The notes under the pieces were generated by a model that was not told the origin of the DNA, made no database searches, and saw nothing but the letters and a program-made list of their open reading frames with translations. 42,452 nucleotides of DNA from Fluviicola sp. (GTDB taxonomy: Bacteria; Bacteroidota; Bacteroidia; Flavobacteriales_D; Crocinitomicaceae): the NCBI GenBank assembly GCA_021300395.1, contig JAJTEO010000005.1, positions 1 through 42,452 of the forward strand, in the 5' to 3' direction. This document shows, piece after piece, positions 37,001 to 42,452 of the stretch (positions are counted from its first letter, which is position 1; each line of letters begins with the position of its first letter). Position numbers and translations under genes: made by a program.

Positions 37001-37980
37001 TTGGGATTAAAACTACTTATACCTCTTTCTGAACCAATCCAATATGTTCCAGAATGATCTATAAATAATACACTTAATTTATTATTTAATAAGGCATGTT
37101 TTTGAAAAATATCTTCAGTATTGTGAAGTATTGTTCCATCAGTCAGAATGGTAAAAAGCCCTTCATTACTAGTTAATAACCAATTTTTCTCATCGGTTAT
37201 ATGAATATCGGTTACACTTATTGCTCCATATTCTTTGAATAATTTCTGAAATTTTGGAGTCGTTTTTCCAGTCGATATTTGATATTGAAAAATGCCTTCA
37301 GTTGTACAGAATAGAACAATGTCACTAGATGGTTTGATAAGTTTAGTAACAACTCCAATGGTTCCTTTTTTATAAGGAATTTTAATTTTTTTCGCTTCTT
37401 TTTTTTGACTATTAAATAAATAAATTCCAGCATCTTCGGTATTTACAAGCACATAACTTTTTGAAAGATGAAGGAGAGTTTGTATTTTTTTACTAGGTAA
37501 ATAAGAAGTGTAAGGAACAAATTGCTTTTTTGCAGTTGAAAAATGCAATAAACCACTAGATAAAGATGCTAACCACAAGTCACCAATTTCATCAACAGAA
37601 ATATTATCTATTTGTAGAACAGCATTTTTAGAAATTGTATACGTTTTGAATTTTTCAGTTTCTATATCGTATTCAGTTAACCCATTTGCTGTTCCAAACC
37701 AAAGGTTTCCATCTGGAGTTTTTGCAGAGCATTTAATGTATTCACTTTCTATTCCAGGAGTATTGTCGGAATTAAAAATTTCAAAACTCTTCCCGTCATA
37801 ACGATTTAACCCATCTTGAGTTCCAATCCAAAGCGCATTCGAATGATCTTGAATGATATTTGTAACAGAACTTTGAGATAAACCATCACTTATCGTAAAA
37901 TTACTAAAGCGATATGACGTTTGTGAAAATCCATAACAAAGGAAAAATACACAAACGATTATTAAGGAAAGTTTCTTCAT
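34090..37980 (-). CDS. Transmembrane sensor: Reg_prop propeller, Y_Y_Y, TM, class III nucleotidyl cyclase, HD phosphohydrolase
   Basis: This 1296-residue protein has a signal peptide (1-19) and then about 690 residues of two-component-regulator-propeller repeats (pattern IWIGTQDGLNRYDG, NIWLSTNKGVSRFN). A Y_Y_Y domain (about 700-770) leads to one membrane helix (about 775-797) and a coiled coil (about 800-875). The class III cyclase domain (about 885-1075) has metal-binding Asp895 (FTDFVGFT) and Asp939 (IGDAYM). Lys935 and Asp1010 are the pair usually selecting ATP. Asn1017 is present, but the transition-state Arg four residues on is Gln1021. A C-terminal HD domain (about 1100-1290) has H1123/H1127, H1159-D1160 and D1218. 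The propeller would sense a periplasmic signal and the cyclase make cAMP; the HD part may hydrolyse a phosphoester. It starts 25 bp after the ferritin gene. Confidence 0.9.
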   Translation of the reverse strand: MKKLSLIIVCVFFLCYGFSQTSYRFSNFTISDGLSQSSVTNIIQDHSNALWIGTQDGLNRYDGKSFEIFNSDNTPGIESEYIKCSAKTPDGNLWFGTANGLTEYDIETEKFKTYTISKNAVLQIDNISVDEIGDLWLASLSSGLLHFSTAKKQFVPYTSYLPSKKIQTLLHLSKSYVLVNTEDAGIYLFNSQKKEAKKIKIPYKKGTIGVVTKLIKPSSDIVLFCTTEGIFQYQISTGKTTPKFQKLFKEYGAISVTDIHITDEKNWLLTSNEGLFTILTDGTILHNTEDIFQKHALLNNKLSVLFIDHSGTYWIGSERGISSFNPKRQDFLGVGPSGNLSQGLPSATIWCFGEDDKAEYLYIGTDSGISVYNRKKRTYTHCFRNVENQVVSVRSVFVLKQGNLLVGCDDGLYELSIYGEKDYQFKKIEFAKGIQSLTHNRIYSIVHWKEEKYFLGTKGGVILYDRKTKKSTIFEHSEKTKSISVGLCRLVFKSKQGDVFFATSTGGLNILIDKKDNPQIVPYKWNTELKNLSKDYITSVCQLNDHEFLFGTLGSGIIHWDENSKNGKVYNKSNGLPNNVVYSVLKDKSNNIWLSTNKGVSRFNLENKSITNYEEIHGLMSNEFNLGAYLSSKTGYLYFGSIYGYNFFNPLNVGKHSGKISVIFSRFKLDKSWLKPNEKGSPLKKPITNTKQIELSYKQRSFTIQFIPTDISNPELTNYKYILEGSDEGEVYLNNSNEIHFPSLSFGEYRLKVYARIGQGEWNSNPSYINIVIAAPFWWTWWFWLIIGLVIFGLIRVFIRQKIELERRKLVRLEMKIAERTREIRAKNAQIETQNEVIEKEKNKVLEQSRLLQIEKDKTERLIRKIIPESTVENLKKHGKLGARLYKEVSVLFTDFVGFTRKSEAMNPQDLVNKLDFYFQKFDEIIVANNLEKIKTIGDAYMCAGGVPVRNKTNAVDSCIAALKIQEFIENTNNDLIKEGKAEEVWELRLGINTGEVTAGMIGNERLAYDIWGSTVNRAQQMEMLCAPGKVTVTQSTYNYIKPFFECDFIGETLSKSKREKIEMYVVKRIKHQLSSDDKGLVPNERFFQILNLYLYSSINYNKAERHITKVLSEGLSDKLHYHSLEHMKDVVRAVESIALTENVTDEGLFLLKSAASYHDAGFIEQYDKNEPIGARLAEEILPKYGYTAHHIQQIKELIYVTQIPHAPKNKLEEIICDADLDYLGRDDFHEIADRLRLELREHGKIDSDRKWDEIQVQFLTNHKYFTQTAINTRRAKKLENLEEIKKRLEENNYKD

Positions 37981-38005
37981 AAATTTTAGAAAGCTTATTT
38001 CTTAA

Positions 38006-38521
38006 TTATGCTTTTACTGGAGGAGTAGCTGTCTGGCTCACAATGTTTTCTAAATCTCTATCAAACATGTACATACCACCTTTATCTCCATCAATTAATT
38101 TTAATTTATCAAGAATTGTTCTAGCTAATGCTTCTTCTTCTAATTGCTCAGAAACATACCATTGAACGAAGTTGTGTGTAGAATAATCTTTCTCTTGTAA
38201 ACAGATGTCAACCAAATTATTGATACTGTCAGTCACCATTAATTCATGGTTCAATAACTGTTCAAAAACATCTTCTAAACCTTTGTACTCAACTGGTGGT
38301 TGGTTGATTGCTGGAACCAAAGCCTTCCCACCTCTTTCGTTTACAAACTTGATTAATTTAAGCATATGAAAACGCTCTTCATCAGAATGAGTATATAAAA
38401 ATTTTGAAGTTCCATTTAGGCCATTATTTTCTGCCCAAGATGCCATTGCTAAGTAAAATTGAGAAGAAGAACCTTCTTTTTGAATTTGATCATTTAATGC
38501 TGCTTCAACACGTGCGTTCAT
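38006..38521 (-). CDS. Non-heme ferritin
   Basis: This 171-residue four-helix-bundle protein has the ferroxidase ligands Glu16 (QKEGSSSQFYLAM), Glu49 and His52 (SDEERFHM), and further glutamates in the third and fourth helices (NHELMVTD, EQLEEEA). It matches bacterial FtnA-type ferritins in length and carries no heme-binding Met pattern of bacterioferritin that I can see. It stores iron and detoxifies Fe(II) in the cytoplasm. No terminator follows before the cyclase fusion gene 25 bp downstream, so the two may share a transcript. It diverges from rnr across a 150-bp gap. Confidence 0.95.
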   Translation of the reverse strand: MNARVEAALNDQIQKEGSSSQFYLAMASWAENNGLNGTSKFLYTHSDEERFHMLKLIKFVNERGGKALVPAINQPPVEYKGLEDVFEQLLNHELMVTDSINNLVDICLQEKDYSTHNFVQWYVSEQLEEEALARTILDKLKLIDGDKGGMYMFDRDLENIVSQTATPPVKA

Positions 38522-38671
38522 AGAATATCTTTTATATCTGTTAATTTATTATTTTAGTTAAAAAGTCACTTTTTAAAATTCAACTTAACTTTAAAAATAC
38601 TTTTAAACTTTAAATATAGCGTATTATTTCATATATTTAATACTAATTTAGCAATTCAATCACAAAAAAAT

Positions 38672-40801
38672 ATGCGAAGAGAAAAAGGGAAAAAACCAAA
38701 TAAACTTAAACAAAGTTTATTGCATGTAATTCGAAGATTATTTGAAAAAAATCCTGGAGCAAAATTGACGCATAAACAAGTTTGTGAAATGGTGGATGTT
38801 CGAGAAGCTGCTTTGCGAAAATTGGTATACACAATCTTAGAAGAATTATCTAAAGAACAATATTTAAAAACTTTATCTCATGGTGAATATACTTTGAGAG
38901 AATTAGAAAATTTGGTTGAAGGTTCGTTGATGCTATCTGCTCGTGGCGCAGGTTTCGTTTCAACTTCTAAAGCTGAAAAAGATATTTATATTTCTCCTGA
39001 TAATTTGAATCAATCATTGAATGGAGATATTGTAAAAGTTCAAATTATTAAAAAGGGAACAACGCGAGTTGAAGGTAGGATAGTGTCAGTAGTTGAACGT
39101 GAACGAACTCAATTTGTAGGGGTTATTCAAATGCATGAAAATTTTGCTTTTTTAATACCTGATAATTCTAAAGCGGGAACGGATATTTTTATTCCAAAAG
39201 AGAAATTGAATGGTGCAAAAGATGGCGAAAAGTGTTTGGTGAAAATTACAGTTTGGCCTAAATCTGCTGGAAATCCTTATGGAGAGGTTATCGAATGTTT
39301 AGGAAAAAAATCGACCAATGATACTGAAATGATGAGCATTTTATGTAACAATGGAATTGAATTTAAATTTCCTGACGAAGTGCTTTCTCAAGCTGAAATG
39401 GTTGGTATGGATTTAGATCCTGAAGAAGTTGCTAAACGAAGAGATTTTAGAGATATTACCACTTTTACAATTGACCCTGTAGATGCCAAAGATTTTGATG
39501 ACGCACTTTCTTACAAAGAATTACCGAATGGGAATATTGAAGTGGGCGTTCATATTGCCGATGTGAGTCATTACGTTACTGCAGGAAGTCCTATGGATGT
39601 TGAAGCATTAAAGCGTTCAAATTCTGTTTACTTAGTAGATAGAGTGGTTCCAATGTTGCCAGAACAACTTTCAAATATGGCTTGTTCACTTCGTCCAAAT
39701 GAGGATAAATTTAGTTTTTCAGCTGTATTTGAAATAAGCGAGGATGGTGAAATTCACAACGAATGGTTTGGTAAAACAGTGATCCATTCAAACAGACGTT
39801 TTTCATATGAAGAGGCTCAAGAAATTATAGAGGGGAAAGATGGAGATTATAAAGACGAAATTTTAAAACTTGATAAGTTAGCGAAGATTTATAGAGGGAG
39901 AAGAATAAAAAGTGGCGCTTTAAGTATCGAATCTGAAGAGATGCGATTTAAATTGGATGAAGAAGGAATGCCAATTGAAGTGATGATTAAAACGTCGAAA
40001 GATGCTCACAAATTAATTGAAGAGTTCATGCTTTTGGCTAATCGCAAAGTAGCTGAATTTATTGGAATTCCTAAAAAGAATAGAGATCACATTCCATTTA
40101 TCTATCGTGTACACGATAAACCAGATGAAACGAAAATTGGTGTTTTCAATATTTTCATTGATAAATTTGGTTATAAATTAGACTTCACTCATCCAGATCA
40201 AATTGCCAAAAGCATTAACAGATTATTAGATGATATACGTTTGACGAATGAATATTCGATTATTCAAACAATGGCGATTCGTTCAATGGCAAAAGCGACT
40301 TATGAAACGAAAAATATTGGTCACTATGGATTGGCATTTCAACATTATACGCACTTTACTTCTCCGATTAGACGTTATGCCGATTTAATGGTGCATCGAA
40401 TATTACTAGAAGAGTTGACGACTCAAAAACACAGATACGGTAAAGAGTTAGATGATGTTTGTAAGCGTATTTCTAGAAATGAACGAAAAGCAGTTGATGC
40501 GGAACGTGATTCAACGAAATACTTCCAAGTGTTATTTGTTCAAGATAAGATAGGAGAGGAGTTTGATGGAATTGTTTCAGGTTTGACTGAACATGGTTTA
40601 TTTGTGAAAATGACAGAAAATCAATGTGAAGGTTTGGTGGCAATGAAAGATATTCCAGGAGATCGATTCTATTTTGATCAAGAAAAATTTGCTGTTGTTG
40701 GAGGTAAAACTAAGAAAGAATACAACTTTGGTGATAAAGTAAGAGTTCGTATTTATGAAGTTCATTTTGCTAAAAGACAAATTGATTTAGAACTAATTTA
40801 A
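38672..40801 (+). CDS. rnr: Ribonuclease R
   Basis: This 709-residue 3'-5' exoribonuclease degrades structured RNA. An N-terminal winged-helix region (about 10-70) is followed by two cold-shock domains (about 70-220). The RNB catalytic domain comes next (about 255-580; TIDPVDAKDFDDALSY with the metal-binding aspartates, HIADVSHYV, HFTSPIRRYADLMVHR). A C-terminal S1 domain (about 625-705, GIVSGLTEHGLFVKM) ends the protein. Length and domain order are normal. It appears monocistronic, with a tetraloop terminator after it. Confidence 0.96.
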   Translation: MRREKGKKPNKLKQSLLHVIRRLFEKNPGAKLTHKQVCEMVDVREAALRKLVYTILEELSKEQYLKTLSHGEYTLRELENLVEGSLMLSARGAGFVSTSKAEKDIYISPDNLNQSLNGDIVKVQIIKKGTTRVEGRIVSVVERERTQFVGVIQMHENFAFLIPDNSKAGTDIFIPKEKLNGAKDGEKCLVKITVWPKSAGNPYGEVIECLGKKSTNDTEMMSILCNNGIEFKFPDEVLSQAEMVGMDLDPEEVAKRRDFRDITTFTIDPVDAKDFDDALSYKELPNGNIEVGVHIADVSHYVTAGSPMDVEALKRSNSVYLVDRVVPMLPEQLSNMACSLRPNEDKFSFSAVFEISEDGEIHNEWFGKTVIHSNRRFSYEEAQEIIEGKDGDYKDEILKLDKLAKIYRGRRIKSGALSIESEEMRFKLDEEGMPIEVMIKTSKDAHKLIEEFMLLANRKVAEFIGIPKKNRDHIPFIYRVHDKPDETKIGVFNIFIDKFGYKLDFTHPDQIAKSINRLLDDIRLTNEYSIIQTMAIRSMAKATYETKNIGHYGLAFQHYTHFTSPIRRYADLMVHRILLEELTTQKHRYGKELDDVCKRISRNERKAVDAERDSTKYFQVLFVQDKIGEEFDGIVSGLTEHGLFVKMTENQCEGLVAMKDIPGDRFYFDQEKFAVVGGKTKKEYNFGDKVRVRIYEVHFAKRQIDLELI

Positions 40802-40823
40802 AAAAATATTTATTTCCTTAATT

Positions 40824-40857
40824 AATTCCTTTTCAATTCGTTGGAAAGGAATTTTTT
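40824..40857 (+). terminator. Intrinsic terminator of rnr with TTCG tetraloop
   Basis: A 13-bp stem (AATTCCTTTTCAA with TTGGAAAGGAATT, one G-U pair) is closed by the very stable TTCG loop and followed by a T6 run, 22 bp after the stop codon. Confidence 0.93.
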
Positions 40858-40892
40858 GTTTTTTCTAATTAAAATTTCAAATTAATAAAAAA

Positions 40893-40910
40893 TATTTGCC
40901 TAGGTAAATA
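40893..40910. promoter_or_regulatory. Palindromic operator candidate over the yceI promoter
   Basis: TATTTGCCTAGGTAAATA is an 18-bp inverted repeat with one mismatched pair, centred on CCTAGG. It covers the TTTG box, so a bound dimeric repressor would block the promoter. No regulator gene is adjacent. Confidence 0.45.
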
Positions 40911-40928
40911 AATTTAATTGTATATTTG
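40895..40928 (+). promoter_or_regulatory. Promoter of yceI-family gene
   Basis: TTTG (40895-40898), 22 bp, then TATATTTG (40921-40928) fits the Flavobacterium promoter consensus in both boxes and spacing. The ATG is 27 bp downstream. Confidence 0.72.
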
Positions 40929-40955
40929 AACTATAAACATTAAAAAACATACAAA

Positions 40956-41480
40956 ATGGCAACATACAAAATTGACGCAGCGCACTCAGAAGTAACATTT
41001 AAAATCAAACATTTAATGATTTCAACTGTTTCTGGAAACTTCACAAAATTTGATGGAGAAATCAATGCAAACAATGCAGATTTATCTGACGCAGTATTTT
41101 CTTTTGAAGCAGAAATTGATAGCATTAACACAAACAATGAGCAAAGAGATGGTCACTTAAAAAGTCCAGATTTCTTTGATGCTGCTAATCACCCAAAATT
41201 ATCTTTCAAATCAACTGGTTTTACTAAAAAAGGTGATGATTTTGAATTAGTAGGAGATTTTACATTAAGGGGAAATACGAAACAAGTTACTTTTACAGCA
41301 GAATATTCTGGAAGTGCAGTTGATCCTTATGGAAATGAAAAACATGGCTTTGAAATTTCTGGAAAAATCAGTCGTAAAGAATTTGGTTTGGAATTCCACG
41401 CAGTTACTGAAGCTGGAAATATAGTGGTTTCTGACGAAGTTAAATTATTAGTAAATGCACAATTTGCGAAAGTAAACTAA
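40956..41480 (+). CDS. YceI family lipid/isoprenoid-binding protein
   Basis: This 174-residue lipocalin-like beta-barrel begins MATYKIDAAHSEVTFKIKHL and contains RDGHLKSPDFFDAANHPKL and FTLRGNTKQVTF, the standard YceI blocks. It lacks a signal peptide, so unlike periplasmic YceI of Escherichia coli it is probably cytoplasmic; such forms are common in Bacteroidota. YceI proteins bind polyisoprenoids, but the physiological role is unclear. It has a well-formed promoter with a palindrome and a strong shared terminator. Confidence 0.93.
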   Translation: MATYKIDAAHSEVTFKIKHLMISTVSGNFTKFDGEINANNADLSDAVFSFEAEIDSINTNNEQRDGHLKSPDFFDAANHPKLSFKSTGFTKKGDDFELVGDFTLRGNTKQVTFTAEYSGSAVDPYGNEKHGFEISGKISRKEFGLEFHAVTEAGNIVVSDEVKLLVNAQFAKVN

Positions 41481-41501
41481 GAACAAACAACAAACAAAAA
41501 T

Positions 41502-41536
41502 AAAATCCCCATTGAGAAATACTTAATGGGGATTTT
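41502..41536. terminator. Bidirectional intrinsic terminator
   Basis: A perfect 12-bp stem (AAAATCCCCATT with AATGGGGATTTT) with an 11-nt loop lies between the convergent yceI-family and cystathionine gamma-synthase genes, 21 bp and 7 bp from their stop codons. Confidence 0.92.
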
Positions 41537-41543
41537 AATTTTA

Positions 41544-42452
41544 TTAAGATAAAGCTTGCGTCAAATCAGCTATTAAATCTTCTACATCTTCAATACCAAC
41601 ACTCAATCGAATCAATGAATCAACAATTCCTAATTTTTCTCTTTCTTCCTTCGGAATAGAAGCATGTGTCATCGTTGCTGGATGACCAATTAACGATTCT
41701 ACACCTCCTAATGATTCAGCTAAAGCGAACAATTCTACCTTTTTAACAACTTTATGAGCGTCTTCTAATTTATTTCCTTTTAATGAAAATGAAATCATTC
41801 CTCCAAAACCGCTCATTTGTTTTTTAGCAACTGCATGATTTGGATGTGTTTCAAATCCAGGCCAATAAACGTTTTCTACTTTTGGATGAGTTTTCAAAAA
41901 ACGAGCAATTTTCTCTCCATTTTCACAATGACGTTGCATACGAATGTGTAAAGTTTTGATACCTCTCAAAACCAAGAAAGAATCCATTGGTGCAGTAACA
42001 GCTCCTGATGAATTTTGGATTCGATACATTTCTTTAGCAATCTCATTATTTGACGTTACTAAAGCTCCCATAACAACATCTGAATGGCCGCCCAGGTATT
42101 TTGTTGCTGAATGCATCACGATATCAGCTCCTAAATCCAATGGATTTTGTAAATAAGGAGTTGCAAACGTATTATCTACAGCTAACATTGCATTTGCTTT
42201 TTTTGCAACTTTTGCCATTTCTTCGATATCTACTATATTCATCATTGGGTTCGTTGGCGTTTCGACCCAAATTAATTTTGTTTTCGAATTAATTACCGCT
42301 TCTACATTTTGAACATTATTCATATCAACAAAATGAAATACAATTCCATATTTTTCAAAAATCGTTTTAAATAAACGGTATGAACCACCATATAAATCGT
42401 TTGTTGAAATTACTTCATCACCAGGATTTAGCATTTTGACAAAATTAAATAA
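41544..42452 (-). CDS. Cystathionine gamma-synthase-like PLP enzyme (N-terminus outside window)
   Basis: The frame remains open to the right edge, so about 80-90 N-terminal residues are missing; 302 codons are present. PLP-dependent Cys/Met-metabolism enzyme features are clear: NPGDEVISTNDLYGGSYRLF, WVETPTNPMMNIVDI, AVDNTFATPYLQNPLDLGADIV, and the lysine that binds PLP in HSATKYLGGHSDVVMG (codon 42099-42101). The C-terminus has ESLGGVESLIGHPATMTHAS and IRLSVGIEDVEDLIADL. The family includes cystathionine gamma-synthase (metB), gamma-lyase and O-acetylhomoserine sulfhydrylase. The ESLGGVESL and TMTHASIP motifs are seen in both synthase and lyase, so the exact reaction is uncertain. Confidence 0.9.
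   Translation of the reverse strand, partial: LFNFVKMLNPGDEVISTNDLYGGSYRLFKTIFEKYGIVFHFVDMNNVQNVEAVINSKTKLIWVETPTNPMMNIVDIEEMAKVAKKANAMLAVDNTFATPYLQNPLDLGADIVMHSATKYLGGHSDVVMGALVTSNNEIAKEMYRIQNSSGAVTAPMDSFLVLRGIKTLHIRMQRHCENGEKIARFLKTHPKVENVYWPGFETHPNHAVAKKQMSGFGGMISFSLKGNKLEDAHKVVKKVELFALAESLGGVESLIGHPATMTHASIPKEEREKLGIVDSLIRLSVGIEDVEDLIADLTQALS

Noticed and set aside
42435-42452. A start of cystathionine gamma-synthase at ATG 42434.
   Set aside because: The frame continues to the window edge and the family needs about 80-90 more N-terminal residues, so the gene is cut by the edge.

Overview
The window is an AT-rich, gene-dense stretch of a bacterial chromosome, most likely Bacteroidota (Flavobacteriia; a Crocinitomicaceae/Fluviicola-like lineage is a guess). 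The support is type IX secretion (T9SS) cargo with both type A and type B C-terminal sorting domains, PorP/SprF and PorE-like proteins, promoters of the TTG-N17-23-TANNTTTG kind, few Shine-Dalgarno sites, and a Reg_prop/Y_Y_Y sensor. Both ends cut through genes: an HYR-repeat adhesin on the left and a cystathionine gamma-synthase on the right. No rRNA, tRNA, CRISPR array or insertion sequence was seen, and no gene-free stretch exceeds 300 bases.

Layout. 1-8.4 kb (+): a surface module of giant HYR adhesin, PorP/SprF-like protein and TPR/PD40/OmpA protein. 8.4-9.8 kb (-): a three-gene operon (YgjV-like membrane protein, DUF3050, DUF983). 9.8-13.3 kb (-): aspS and an acyl-CoA carboxylase beta subunit, each with its own terminator. 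13.5-15.2 kb (+): a secreted lysyl-endopeptidase-like serine protease with a type A T9SS tail. 15.3-16.8 kb (+): purH, broken by an internal deletion. 16.9-25.2 kb (+): cell elongation and wall synthesis, mreB-mreC-mreD-mrdA(PBP2)-rodA plus a class A PBP. 25.2-31.5 kb (+): scoA and a broken scoB, separated by two paralogous multi-pass membrane proteins and followed by a third; all three look like GT-C glycosyltransferases. 31.5-38.5 kb (-): a GH3-family adenylating enzyme, a tandem universal stress protein, a 1296-residue sensor/cyclase/HD fusion, and ferritin. 38.7-41.5 kb (+): rnr and yceI. 41.5 kb to end (-): metB-like gene.

How the genes fit together. PorP/SprF-like proteins are known to be needed for secretion or surface attachment of type B cargo, so the first three genes probably form one export-and-attachment unit. 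The mre/mrd/rodA run is a classic elongasome cluster; here a promoter and a terminator overlap between mreB and mreC, apparently insulating the two transcripts. The most unusual protein is the propeller-Y_Y_Y-TM-class III cyclase-HD fusion, which puts a putative cyclic-nucleotide synthase and a putative hydrolase on one transmembrane chain, directly downstream of ferritin. Two housekeeping genes (purH, scoB) carry frame-breaking internal deletions in otherwise well-conserved reading frames. They are either real lesions or assembly artefacts, and this should be settled before any metabolic inference is made.
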